The position numbers were made by a program, and so were the translations under genes. Source: Micromonospora luteifusca (GTDB taxonomy: Bacteria > Actinomycetota > Actinomycetes > Mycobacteriales > Micromonosporaceae). From it: 64,000 nt of DNA. Shown here in pieces: positions 1 through 7,963 of the stretch. The notes below the pieces were generated by a model. That model was not told the origin of the DNA, made no database searches, and saw nothing but the letters and a program-made list of their open reading frames with translations. Where the stretch lies: positions 3,462,001 to 3,526,000 of the forward strand of contig NZ_JAFBBP010000001.1 in assembly GCF_016907275.1 (NCBI RefSeq), read 5' to 3'. Numbering within the stretch: the first letter of the stretch is position 1; each line of letters starts with the position of its first letter.

Positions 1-607
1 TCCCGGTGACCGCGATGTCCACCACACCCCCGCCGTCGTGCGTACCGGCCGAGGTCGGGTCGCCCCCAGGGTTGTACGAGCCCTGTTCGAGTACCAGGGT
101 GTAACCGAGCAGACGCTGAGCCTCGGCCAACATCGCTTGCGTACGGGCGTCGACGACGTACCCGTCCCGCTGGACCTTCGCGCCAGGGCCGATCGTGTTG
201 CTGACGGTGTACCGGTTCTGCCCGAGCTTCGTCAGCGAAGTCGTGCCGGGCAGCCCGTTCGCGGCCAGGCCGGTGTAGCCGAGCGAGCGCTGGTAGGCCG
301 CGTACGCCGAGATGGTCACGGTGCCGAAGTAGCCATCGACCCACTGTGCGTCCAGCAGGCCTCGCGCCTGGAGCGCCTGCTCCACGGCCAGCACGGAGTT
401 CTTCGCGCCCGGGGTCAGTGTGTTGTCTGCGCGACGGGGGTCGATCTGGGCAGCCAGAACGGTGGCCTCCATGGATACGACAGGCAGCGCGGCCGTGGTG
501 ACGCTCGGCTGGGCTGTGGCGCCGGATGTCGCGGCCCAGGCATGGGCCGGGACGCTGACGGCCCCGCAGAGCAAGGCGAGCCCGACGGCTATCCAGGGAC
601 GGCGCAT
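1..607 (-). CDS. Secreted peptidoglycan-binding / M15-like peptidase (3' end cut by window)
   Basis: The visible 202 residues start with a signal peptide (basic MRRP, hydrophobic stretch, AHA/AWA cleavage region near residues 20-26). Residues about 65-130 look like a PG_binding_1 domain: paired helices ending in a GYFGTVTISAYAAYQR type motif. The last part carries S187-x2-H190 and D197-I in SAGTHDGGGVVDI, which resembles the zinc site of M15 D-Ala-D-Ala carboxypeptidases and related hydrolases. The likely role is binding or trimming of cell-wall peptidoglycan outside the cell. The start is supported by AGGAGG about nine bases upstream of ATG. The C-terminus, and so the remaining metal ligand, lies outside the window. 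Confidence 0.8.
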   Translation of the reverse strand, partial: MRRPWIAVGLALLCGAVSVPAHAWAATSGATAQPSVTTAALPVVSMEATVLAAQIDPRRADNTLTPGAKNSVLAVEQALQARGLLDAQWVDGYFGTVTISAYAAYQRSLGYTGLAANGLPGTTSLTKLGQNRYTVSNTIGPGAKVQRDGYVVDARTQAMLAEAQRLLGYTLVLEQGSYNPGGDPTSAGTHDGGGVVDIAVTG

Positions 608-867
608 AGACGATCCTCCTCGTAGGTGGTGAGTCACGTTGGGAACGGACTCACCCTGCGAGAAGGGGCCTACTGTTCGGTACCCCCTGGTCCTGTCAGA
701 TCCGCCAGACCCTCACGGACCTCGATGGATGCGGTGTTGTCAGCTTGGCTGGCTCCCGGAACTGACATCGAGCATTCGCGTCCTGACACCTGTGGTGGCC
801 CCCGCGACCGGAAAACCGACCGGAGCGGCGGCTCGGCGGGCTTGACCGTCGCCGTCGGCAGGCGGGC

Positions 868-1878
868 TCAGGCCGTGACGTTGACCAAGAAGTAGACCGG
901 CCGGCGGCTGGGGAAGAACTCCTGCCCGTGCTCGTCGACCATCTTCCAACTGACCCAGCACTTCCCGGGGTGGTTCGGTGCGGTGACCTGAACACTGATG
1001 TTCACCTGCTCGCCGGGCGGGGTGTCACCGACCGGCACCCGATCCGGCATCCGACAACCGTCCGCGTCGGCGGTAGGGTTCGTCCGCGCCAGGAAGCGGT
1101 TGTGCCAGTCGACCTTTCCCACGTTGGCGAGTGTCCACACCTTTACGAAGGTGGAGTTCACCGGCACCCGCGTACCGTCGGGGATGGTGGCGTCGACGAC
1201 GAACTTGCTCGAATCCCCGGGAATCATCGAGTCCGAAAACGGTGTCGATGTCGGTGACGCCTTCGCGGCGCTGGAGCCGTCCGGCGACGACAGATTGCGG
1301 ACGATGACGCCCAGGGCTGCGGCGACCACCACCAGCACCGCGGCGGCGGCGAGCCACGGCGACCGGCGTCGGCGCGCGCCCGTGGCTTTGTCCTCCACCG
1401 CCTGCGGGTCGTCCGCGCCCCGCAGTGCGAGCTGGCCCTCCGGCACGTGGGTCGAAGAAGCGGCCGATCCACCGGCCGCCGGGGTGTCCATGGAGTCTGA
1501 CGTAGCGGCGCTCACGGCGTTGTCCACAGTGCCTTGTGCCTCGGCGTCGGTCGGAGGGTCACTGTCGACCGGCGCTGGTTCGCCAACCGGGACAGCGCGG
1601 ACCGTCACCTGACGCTGAGCGGCCTCCCATTCGCGCCGCCACTGGACCTCGTCGGCTTCGCAGGCCCGGACGAACTCCCGCGTGGTCTCCCACGAGGGAA
1701 ACCTGGTCCCGGCGGCAGCTTCGTGCAGCGTCGTGTGCGAGATCCGCCCCGACCGCCCAGCCATCTTCCGGAATGACGGGTTGCCCACGGTGCTTCGCAG
1801 TGTCCGCAAGTGTTCGGCGAATCTTTCGGCGGCCACCCGGTCCTGGATCGGTTCGGTGGCAGCACGCTGGTCTTCCAT
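868..1878 (-). CDS. HTH protein with single membrane helix and NBR1-type Ig-like domain
   Basis: This 336-aa protein has three parts. Residues 15-95 look like an actinobacterial XRE-like helix-turn-helix region (SFRKMAGRSGRISHTTLHEA). A low-complexity linker leads to one transmembrane helix near residue 180 (SPWLAAAAVLVVVAAALGVI). The C-terminal ~115 residues have the pattern of the NBR1/FW Ig-like domain: GTRVPVNSTFVKVWTLANVG, then PPGEQVNISVQVTAP and CWVSWKMVDEHGQEFFP. A cytosolic DNA-binding-like head on an extracellular beta-sandwich suggests a surface sensor or a wall-associated protein. The ligand is unknown, and the HTH may not bind DNA. It is divergent from the small secreted protein at 2015. 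Confidence 0.75.
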   Translation of the reverse strand: MEDQRAATEPIQDRVAAERFAEHLRTLRSTVGNPSFRKMAGRSGRISHTTLHEAAAGTRFPSWETTREFVRACEADEVQWRREWEAAQRQVTVRAVPVGEPAPVDSDPPTDAEAQGTVDNAVSAATSDSMDTPAAGGSAASSTHVPEGQLALRGADDPQAVEDKATGARRRRSPWLAAAAVLVVVAAALGVIVRNLSSPDGSSAAKASPTSTPFSDSMIPGDSSKFVVDATIPDGTRVPVNSTFVKVWTLANVGKVDWHNRFLARTNPTADADGCRMPDRVPVGDTPPGEQVNISVQVTAPNHPGKCWVSWKMVDEHGQEFFPSRRPVYFLVNVTA

Positions 1879-2014
1879 CCGTCCCCCATGTCAGACGTCG
1901 TCGTCAGGCGTTGTCAGGGCGTGTAAGAGGGTACCGAACGAACCTCGACGACGATCATCGTGATGGATGAAGACACCGGACGCGACGGATCCGGTGCATC
2001 GAAGGAGGTCACCG

Positions 2015-2431
2015 ATGAAGAGCCTTTCCCGACGTAGCGTGCGCATCCTCGCGGCCGCCGGGCTGGCCATGCCCGCGGTGCTGGCGTTCTCCGGACCCGC
2101 GTACGCCGAGACCAACCCCCGCTGTGCGGGCTCGGTGCAGATCGGCGCGACCGCGTACGTCACCGTCGGCGGGCAGACCGCCGCATCCGTCAAGCAGTAC
2201 AAGGGCTGCGGCAAGAACTACGCATACACGTACGTGTGGCAGCAGTACCGGGCGAGCCACGGCTCGTACCAGGTCTGCACCTCGATCGTGACCGGCAACA
2301 CGCTGCGCGACCTGCAGTGCTCGAGTGGCCCGGAGGTCTGGTCCTTGGGCGCCAACACGCTGTCGGAGTGCACCCGGGCCCTCGGCGGGATCTCCGACGT
2401 GGCGCAGAAGGAGACCGGAGTGCGCTGCTGA
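2015..2431 (+). CDS. Small secreted protein with conserved cysteines
   Basis: This 138-aa protein has a textbook signal peptide: MKSLSRRSVR, a hydrophobic core, then AYA cleavage near residue 31. The mature chain is about 107 residues with six cysteines (for example NPRCAG, YKGCGKN, YQVCTS, LQCSSG, SECTRA and the C-terminal VRC), consistent with disulfide bonding outside the cell. I do not recognise the family, and no catalytic motif is visible. An in-frame ATG at 1967 would add 16 residues, but AGGAGG sits eight bases before the ATG at 2015, so that start is preferred. Confidence 0.7.
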   Translation: MKSLSRRSVRILAAAGLAMPAVLAFSGPAYAETNPRCAGSVQIGATAYVTVGGQTAASVKQYKGCGKNYAYTYVWQQYRASHGSYQVCTSIVTGNTLRDLQCSSGPEVWSLGANTLSECTRALGGISDVAQKETGVRC

Positions 2432-2597
2432 CCAACAGCTCCAGGTGCGGGGGGCGGCGGTGCAGGTGACCGCCGAGCGCGGCCGGCGGTCTTCCGCCGA
2501 GCCGCGCGACCTCGGCCACATTGAGTGCAGTCCCCGGACGGCCGATGACGGCAGGGTGGTGCAAAGTCGTCGCCGGCCTCTCGGTCGTGGTCACCAA

Positions 2598-3164
2598 CTA
2601 CCGCGACGCGGGCAGGTTATCCGCCTGACTGTCATCGGCCAGCAGCGCGACGCTTCCACTCGGCGCGTGCACTGGACCGGCGTTCCTTGCGAGATAACGC
2701 GACAGTGGCCGCCTGCCCAACTTCAAGGCAGCGCTGGTGACCACCTGGTCACGCTGTTGGGAAAGCTCGGCGAACCGGGCACGCACCTCAGGCAGCGGTT
2801 GGTGCAGCGCGCAGGTGGTACGGAAGGTCCTGGCCTGGTCGGCGAAGGCCTGGTTGGCCGCGGCCGAAACGAACGCCACCTCGCTGCGGCGGGCCGCCCC
2901 GGAACTGCTGGCGACCGAGGCGAGGACGGCGGCCATCAGGGCCGCGACCGCGGCTGCCGTAACCAGTTCCGCAGAGGCCAGCCCGGCGGCCCCGGAGGCG
3001 CCGGCGAGTACCGCTGAAGAGACAGTGGTCAGGGTGTTCCAACGTTGCCACCACGCGGCCTGCCGCAGTTGAAGTGCGGCCCACGTGACGTGGCGTTGTT
3101 CGAGAAACTCGGCTTCGGCGATGAACCCGGCCCGCTCAGCCCGCTCTCCATCCACGCACGACAT
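2598..3164 (-). CDS. SLATT-like two-helix membrane protein
   Basis: This 188-aa protein has an aromatic amphipathic entry (WWQRWNT), two closely spaced hydrophobic segments at about residues 46-66 and 68-90, and a helical tail with RFAELSQQRDQV. This layout resembles the SLATT 2TM domain, predicted as a membrane effector linked to nucleotide-activated defence (SMODS/SLOG) systems in other bacteria. No cyclase, SLOG or other partner gene is adjacent, so any defence role is inference from architecture. The neighbouring gene at 3333 is divergent and encodes another small membrane protein. Confidence 0.6.
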   Translation of the reverse strand: MSCVDGERAERAGFIAEAEFLEQRHVTWAALQLRQAAWWQRWNTLTTVSSAVLAGASGAAGLASAELVTAAAVAALMAAVLASVASSSGAARRSEVAFVSAAANQAFADQARTFRTTCALHQPLPEVRARFAELSQQRDQVVTSAALKLGRRPLSRYLARNAGPVHAPSGSVALLADDSQADNLPASR

Positions 3165-3332
3165 TGTGTCAGCGTCCTGCCATCGTCATACCGATGTCCG
3201 CCTGAGTGTCGAGCTCTGGACAGTGGGCGAGGCGCGCGTGTCACCGGCGCCTCGACAGATCAGGCACCGACACCCACCAACCGCCGTGCCGAGGGCCTGC
3301 CGCTCGCGCGTCTGTCGGATAGCTTGTCCGGT

Positions 3333-3761
3333 ATGGGCATTGATAATGATCGCCGTCGAGCTGCTACTGGCAGCTCTCCGGACGGGAGCGCTCGGGCCTC
3401 GTCCCGGCCACCCGTGCCGGTGCTCATCGCCGCACTGCTCGTTGCCGTGGGCGCGCTGGTGCCACTCGGGTTGCTCGTCCTGGTGCTGTCCGAGTTCGAT
3501 GGCGACAAGGCCAACCTGCTGCCAGTGCTACTGCTCACCTTGGTAGGCGTGGCTGTCTGCGCGTCCACCGGGTATGGGCTGTGGCGCGGCTGGCGGGGGT
3601 CTCGGATCGTGGCCGTAGTGCTCGGTGGCCTGCTACTGCTATCGGGGCTGAACTCGCTCGGGTCCAGCGATTTCGGATTCCTGCCGATCGCGTACGGCGC
3701 ATTGGTGGCGCTGCTCCTGCTGGTTCCCGCCTCCGCCCGAGCCTGGTTCCGTCCTTCCTGA
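3333..3761 (+). CDS. Four-helix membrane protein of unknown function
   Basis: This 142-aa protein has a polar N-terminus of about 28 residues followed by four hydrophobic helices: PVLIAALLVAVGALVPLGLL, NLLPVLLLTLVGVAVCAS, SRIVAVVLGGLLLLSGLN and LPIAYGALVALLLLVPAS. There are no charged residues inside the helices and no enzymatic motif. The start is taken at the ATG at 3333. Upstream in-frame ATGs would add a stretch that reads as non-coding and overlaps the divergent gene. The family is not recognised. Confidence 0.6.
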   Translation: MGIDNDRRRAATGSSPDGSARASSRPPVPVLIAALLVAVGALVPLGLLVLVLSEFDGDKANLLPVLLLTLVGVAVCASTGYGLWRGWRGSRIVAVVLGGLLLLSGLNSLGSSDFGFLPIAYGALVALLLLVPASARAWFRPS

Positions 3762-4281
3762 CGCGCCGCTCGTCACTCCGTTGGTCACTGATGGGCCAGC
3801 GGTAGTCGTAGCCGATCGCATCCCGGCACTGCCCTACCCATCGTCGCCCTGTTCGGCTCGCCGGCTGGTCGGGGTGGTCTGCTCGGCTGCCCGGGTCGAT
3901 GGCGGGCGGGATGGATTACCGCGACCACCCACGGACCCGGCGGCTGCCGACGATATTGCGATTTTGGGCAGGTCCCGTTGGTCGACGGCCTCACCGGCTC
4001 GTACCTGGGGCTGCGGATTGTCTTGCGCCCACGACGAATCGCCCGCTTCGCACCGGGCGCGAGTGCAGCGATATGCGCCGCGGATCACGCCCCCGATGGC
4101 CTCGGCGAGTGGATCAGGGTCGAGTCGAGTGCCTGTCGATGAACTGAAATCGGTGCGTTTCGTCAACGGTGCGAGTAAAAGCTGAAAAGCTTGAGCGCGT
4201 CCACGTGGCTTCGTTGCCCCATGCTGCCTCACTCGTCCGCGCTGGCGTTGCGTCACCACCTCGTGCGCGGGAAGGAGAGCT
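3762..4281. other. 520-bp stretch without a recognisable gene
   Basis: Several short open frames exist on both strands, but none has a good ribosome site or a protein-like composition that I recognise. The last bases before 4282 (GGAAGGAG) are the ribosome site of the next gene. Confidence 0.5.
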
Positions 4282-5019
4282 ATGCAACAAATGTTGCTGG
4301 TGTTGCTCTCGTGGATTTCACTTGGTGCGGGGATTGTTAGCTCAGCCTTGATCGCCGTAGACACCCGCGTTCGCGGGTACCGCCAGCCGATCAAGAGCGA
4401 GGAGTTTGTCTGGCCCATAACCGGGCTCTACCTCGGCCCAGCCGCCGTCGTGGCGTACCGGCGTTGGGTCAGGCCCCATTCCCGCAGGTGGCAACAGCAA
4501 AACGGCAGGCCGCCGAGAAGGCCACGTCAAATAGTCATCCTAACCGGGGTTTGTCAGTGCGGCGCCCACTGCGCTCTCGGCGTCATCCTCGGTGAGATGG
4601 TCGTCTTTGCGGGTGGCATCAGATTGGCGGGCGACACCCTGTGGGCCTCTTACATCAGCGATTATATTGGGGCGGTCGTCGTAGGGGTGGCGTTCCGATA
4701 CTTCACCTCGGTTCGCAGGGGCCGGCTAAGGATGTGGGATGCATTAGTGACCGTCTGCAAGGCTGACCTGCTCGCGGTGACAGCCTTCGAGATAGCTCTG
4801 TTTGTCTGGTTGGCGTTCTCACACCATGTCATTGCCCCGGAGCCTCCATTGAACCCGACCACCCCGGCCTTCTGGTTCTTCATCCAGATCGGACTGGCCA
4901 GTGGCTTCGTCGCCGCATGGCCAGCAACCTCTTGGCTGGTCCGCCGTGGAATCAAAGTAATGCCATGGCCCGCGCCCGACGGAGACAAGTTGCGACGCCG
5001 CAGTCAACCTCAGTCGTGA
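4282..5019 (+). CDS. DUF4396-type membrane protein
   Basis: This 245-aa protein has an N-terminal membrane helix (LLVLLSWISLGAGIVSSALIAV), a central Cys/His cluster CQCGAHCALGVILGE at about residues 94-108, and three or four further helices. It ends in an FIQIGLASGFVAAWP...WLVRRGIK motif. This order is characteristic of the DUF4396 family, whose function is not established. The C-x-C-G-x-H-C cluster looks able to bind a metal or heme. A clear GGAAGGAG site lies six bases before the ATG. Codon use is less GC-biased than in the core genes, consistent with acquired DNA. Flanking genes are unrelated membrane proteins. Confidence 0.7.
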   Translation: MQQMLLVLLSWISLGAGIVSSALIAVDTRVRGYRQPIKSEEFVWPITGLYLGPAAVVAYRRWVRPHSRRWQQQNGRPPRRPRQIVILTGVCQCGAHCALGVILGEMVVFAGGIRLAGDTLWASYISDYIGAVVVGVAFRYFTSVRRGRLRMWDALVTVCKADLLAVTAFEIALFVWLAFSHHVIAPEPPLNPTTPAFWFFIQIGLASGFVAAWPATSWLVRRGIKVMPWPAPDGDKLRRRSQPQS

Positions 5020-5402
5020 CGTGTGGTCCCCATGGACGCGGTGTGCAGTTCAACGTCGAGGCAGGCGCCGAAGACGGTTTCCGGGACTGCCTGGACGTCC
5101 GTAGGCAGCTCGATGCGCGGCACAGCGCCACCGTAGGCTTCTTAGTCGCATCGCGAGGCAGCAGGATGACCCCTTGACCCCCAGGCAACACCGACGCTTG
5201 ACCTGCTCCCTCGCAACAGGGTGAGCTGCAAGAACAGTCCGGCGGCGTCCACGGTTGTCCGCCGACGTACGTCCCGGTCGTCACTCAGTTGGTCACCCGG
5301 TCCCACCGGGACCTGGTATGTCCAGCCTCCCGGGATGAACGTTTGGTAGAGGTCAGGCTGGCGATCTCGACAACCGGTGATCATGGTTGGCAGACTGCCG
5401 TA
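5020..5402. other. 383-bp stretch without a recognisable gene
   Basis: Only short overlapping open frames are present. A minus-strand frame at 5142-5423 contains a plausible-looking segment (GGWTYQVPVGPG), but it has no convincing start and no family that I recognise. Confidence 0.4.
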
Positions 5403-6041
5403 ATGAACGCACCGCTGGCCCAACGACCGAACATTTACCGCGGCCGGCTACTGGCGGTGGGGGCGGGCTGGCTGGCGTTGGTCGGCTCGTACCTCGTCCT
5501 CCTGCCATTCTTCGGTGTGCTGTCGGTCGTCACCTCGTCGGTGAGCGCCCTCGGTTGGCTGTGGGTCGCCATCATGCCCACAATCGCCGCCGTGAGGCTC
5601 GCGGGCAACAGGGTGTGGTTGGCGACGGCGACCTTCAGCGTGCTGGCCGTGCTCGCCGGCGCAGGCTTTTGGGCGATCGGGTCGCCCCAGTTCACCGCAG
5701 AGGCCTACTTCCGACAGCATCGCCACGACCTGGCGCAACTGGCTTCCGATTTCCGCACAGGACGAATCAACGGCGACGCCGACCTGCCCTGGCGGTTGCG
5801 GTTTCTGACCATCGATGGCCAGGCTCACCGTCGGTGCGGCTTTACCGACCAGCAGACCGGGCACAAAACGTGCGCACTGTATCTGGCGATGTGGCAAGAC
5901 TTCCATGCCGAGAGCGGCGGCGGAATCGCCTACTACCCGACGGCGCTACCGCCTGAGCCCTACTCAGCCATTGCCACCGCTTCCGGTGACGACGGGGTAC
6001 CTGTTCGTGAGCTCGGTGAGGGCTGGTGGGTGGTGGAATAG
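5403..6041 (+). CDS. Membrane protein with extracytoplasmic C-terminal domain
   Basis: This 212-aa protein has three predicted helices (LLAVGAGWLALVGSYLVLL, VVTSSVSALGWLWVAIMP, and TATFSVLAVLAGAGFWAIG), then a soluble domain of about 115 residues. That domain contains two cysteines in RRCGFTDQQTGHKTCALYL and ends in RELGEGWWVVE. The family is not recognised. The start at MNAPLAQRP is chosen because the 38 extra residues from an upstream start at 5289 have no protein-like features. The ribosome site is weak for either start. Confidence 0.55.
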   Translation: MNAPLAQRPNIYRGRLLAVGAGWLALVGSYLVLLPFFGVLSVVTSSVSALGWLWVAIMPTIAAVRLAGNRVWLATATFSVLAVLAGAGFWAIGSPQFTAEAYFRQHRHDLAQLASDFRTGRINGDADLPWRLRFLTIDGQAHRRCGFTDQQTGHKTCALYLAMWQDFHAESGGGIAYYPTALPPEPYSAIATASGDDGVPVRELGEGWWVVE

Positions 6042-6100
6042 CCGCGCCATAGAACAAGTCGACTCAGTGGCACTGTCAGCTTGGGAATCGGGTTGATTGA

Positions 6101-6588
6101 CGTCCTCCCGCCGAAGTTGCGAACGCGATTGATTACGAGATTCCCAACACGTACTCGACACTTCAGGCTCTCGAGCGTGCAGGACTCGTTGAGATGATCT
6201 CGGGGGAGACGCCCCAGCGGTGGAGGCTAGCCCCGCGCTACCGCACTACTGCGGCCGTCTTCATGCGAGTTGCCTCCCGCGTCCGCAAGGGAGAGTGGAC
6301 AACGTACGGGGGGATATCTCGATCGCCGTTCGGGGTGACACCAAAGCAGCCAGGGGCGTAGGTAGGGCGGCTGCAGCCCTTGCCGCTTCCCCCAACCCCG
6401 AGCGGATCTTGATGGACGGGGGAGTGGTGAACCCGAATTGGCATGACCGGCACGGCCACGGACCGGACCATTGCAGGCCATTGCTGGAGGACCAGGGCGT
6501 CAGGTTTGACGGCCGTGCCGACCCGAGCCAACGAGTCGCTTGGGATGAGTTGCGGCGGCGAGATGAGGACGAGCCGGTAGAGGCGTAG
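6101..6588 (+). pseudogene. Frameshifted winged-helix/MGMT-like (ATL-type) gene remnant
   Basis: Two consecutive frames together read as one protein. Frame one (6101-6307) gives a winged-helix-like segment (TYSTLQALERAGLVEM ... RWRLAPRYR) and then VRKGEWTTYG. After a run of six G at 6308-6313 the sense continues in another frame: GDISIAVRGDTKAARGVGRA, then NPNWHDRHGHGP and DQGVRFDGRADPSQRVAWDEL. GEWTTYGDIS and ARGVGRA are hallmarks of the MGMT DNA-binding domain. The region that normally bears PCHRV has NPNWHD, so it is alkyltransferase-like rather than a true methyltransferase. A stop at 6098-6100 removes the N-terminus. The gene is either broken or carries a homopolymer sequencing error. 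Confidence 0.65.
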
Positions 6589-6680
6589 CGGTCTTCGGGC
6601 CAGCTGTCATAGCCAAGTGTGGCTGGAATGCCTTCGCTGCTGTGCCGGCCACACTCACGGCAACAGCGACCCCGATACGA

Positions 6681-6738
6681 GGCCGCTGACCTGCGGAAGA
6701 GTGGGCCGCCAGGGACTCGAAACCTGAACCTATGGATT
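6681..6738. repeat. Left attachment site (truncated tRNA-Lys 3' copy)
   Basis: This 58-bp segment matches 15227-15284 with a single mismatch (A at 6722 against C at 15268). It contains the tRNA-Lys sequence from the anticodon loop through the 3' end plus 21 bp downstream. The mismatch falls in the T-stem and would be harmless here because this copy is not a functional tRNA. Similarity continues imperfectly leftwards to about 6634. Confidence 0.85.
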
Positions 6739-6821
6739 GCCGGCGAGCCGGCCGGATCGGGAGCGATGCGAGGTCATTCGGCCTGCTGACGCGTTTCTCG
6801 GCCTGGTTCGGCTGGCACGGT

Positions 6822-6842
6822 TGCTGTACTTCGCTGCTGTAC
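6822..6842. repeat. Left copy of 21-bp element-end direct repeat
   Basis: This is identical to 15172-15192 near the other end of the element. Internally it repeats the heptamer GCTGTAC spaced by a short linker. Its position 84 bp inside the left att repeat suggests an arm-type binding site for the integrase. Confidence 0.6.
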
Positions 6843-6850
6843 TGCTGGCA

Positions 6851-7024
6851 TCAGACGAGGCGTCGGATGCGGACCTTGGGGTGCTCGTTCCTCAAGTGGC
6901 TGTGCTTGTGTTGGCGGACCTGTTCGTCCCAGACCTCTTGGTCGTAGTCGGGGTCCGGTGGGATCCACTTGTGGGAGCCGTCGCTGTAGTGGAACTTCTC
7001 GTCGCCGGGTCGCAGGATGCTCAT
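6851..7024 (-). CDS. Small hypothetical protein, last gene of element operon
   Basis: This 57-aa acidic/polar protein (MSILRPGDEKFHYSDG ... WIPPDPDYDQEVWDE ... VRIRRLV) has no recognised domain. Its ATG overlaps the stop of the upstream gene by four bases (ATGA), showing translational coupling and supporting it as a real gene. It is the third member of a minus-strand operon running 7517 to 6851 at the left end of the integrative element. Its role is unknown. Confidence 0.6.
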   Translation of the reverse strand: MSILRPGDEKFHYSDGSHKWIPPDPDYDQEVWDEQVRQHKHSHLRNEHPKVRIRRLV

Positions 7025-7239
7025 CGGGTCCAGCCAAGGAAGCGGTGATGCAGGTGGCCGGCCGGGACGTGGGTCAGGTCCTGGGCGGCGTTGACGAGCT
7101 GCGCGGCCAGGTAAAGGGCCAGTGACACCGGTGCGCGGTCGTACTCCGCTCGCAGTTCCCGCCGCCGCGTCTGACAGGGCCAGTCGGCACCGCAGCCGCC
7201 GCACGTCCAAACCGGTGTCACCGGTAGGTGGGTCGTCAT
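7021..7239 (-). CDS. Small Cys-rich element protein (conserved in actinobacterial integrative elements)
   Basis: This 72-aa protein carries W-x-C-x2-C-x4-PC in VWTCGGCGADWPCQTRR, then a helical part (VSLALYLAAQLVNAAQDL) ending in RFLGWTR. I know this pattern from small proteins of actinomycete integrative elements. Some databases call such proteins flavin reductase, which this sequence does not support. The cysteines may bind zinc. Both ends overlap neighbouring genes by four bases (ATGA), so it sits in the middle of a coupled three-gene operon. Confidence 0.65.
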   Translation of the reverse strand: MTTHLPVTPVWTCGGCGADWPCQTRRRELRAEYDRAPVSLALYLAAQLVNAAQDLTHVPAGHLHHRFLGWTR

Positions 7240-7517
7240 TGCGGGCCGTCCTGACTCGGCCAGTGACCGCGGTTGATTGGGATGAGGTGGCGGCTTCTGC
7301 ATGGCAGGTCGGCTCCGCAGCGGCAGACGCGTCGCCAGTGCCGCCAGGACCAAATCGGCCGGTGGCGTCGGGCCAGGGTGAGCGCCGCTGCGATGACGTA
7401 CTCGTCGTAGGTCACCCGCCGCCGACTGCTCTCCGACCTTCGCTGCCAATGTCCGGAATCCCCGGTCGCACGGCCGGCACCTGCGGTTGAGGCAGTTGCA
7501 TCGTTTGGTCTGGTCAC
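7236..7517 (-). CDS. Small hypothetical element protein, first gene of operon
   Basis: This 93-aa protein contains YDEYVIAAALTLARRHRPIW followed by a Cys pair in RVCRCGADLPCRSRH. That resembles the Cys pattern of the next gene and may reflect a shared zinc-binding fold. The GTG start is preceded by GGGAGG with good spacing. It heads a minus-strand operon divergent from the GntR-type regulator at 7739, which is the obvious candidate controller. The function is not known. Confidence 0.55.
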   Translation of the reverse strand: MTRPNDATASTAGAGRATGDSGHWQRRSESSRRRVTYDEYVIAAALTLARRHRPIWSWRHWRRVCRCGADLPCRSRHLIPINRGHWPSQDGPQ

Positions 7518-7602
7518 CCTGCCTCCCGCCGACGCTTGGGGGGTTCCGTGGGCACCCGGTCAGCCGTGTCCGGAGACAGGGCACCCACGGCGGGGCGACC
7601 CG

Positions 7603-7728
7603 GCCGCCAAGCTGGGTAACCCCACAAGCAACGTAGGACGCAATGTGCGCATAGTCAACGACTGGCAACACATAGCGTTGTAAGTCGAGCCTGGGGTGTG
7701 GTCTGCTTGCACCAGCCGCCAAGCTGGG
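7603..7728. repeat. Pair of 14-bp direct repeats in divergent control region
   Basis: GCCGCCAAGCTGGG occurs at 7603-7616 and again at 7715-7728, between the divergent operon (start 7517) and the GntR-type regulator (start 7739). The second copy lies just before the regulator's ribosome site. They may be regulator binding sites. Confidence 0.4.
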
Positions 7729-7738
7729 AGCACCACCT

Positions 7739-7963
7739 ATGTCTGAAGCTGCGTACCTACAGGTCGCCCGAGATATCCGCGAGCAGATCAGCTCCGGCCA
7801 GTTGAAGCCGGGCGACAAGCTGCCGTCCTTCGCTGCCTTGTGTGAGCACTACGAAGTCAGCAACACGGTGATCCGCGCCTCCATGCTCGTGCTCAAAGCT
7901 GAGGGCTTGATCGACGGGCGGCAGGGCAAGGGCGTCTACGTCGCCAACCCGCTTCCCAAGTAG
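7739..7963 (+). CDS. Minimal GntR-type winged-helix regulator
   Basis: This 74-aa protein is essentially only a GntR winged helix: YLQVARDIREQISSGQLKPG, then LPSFAALCEHYEVSNTVIRA (recognition helix) and a wing GRQGKGVYVANP. There is no ligand-binding domain, as is usual for the small GntR regulators of pSAM2-like elements (KorSA-like). It likely represses the divergent operon and possibly excision genes. A GGGAG site precedes the ATG. Assignment to family is certain; the target is inferred from position. Confidence 0.85.
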   Translation: MSEAAYLQVARDIREQISSGQLKPGDKLPSFAALCEHYEVSNTVIRASMLVLKAEGLIDGRQGKGVYVANPLPK

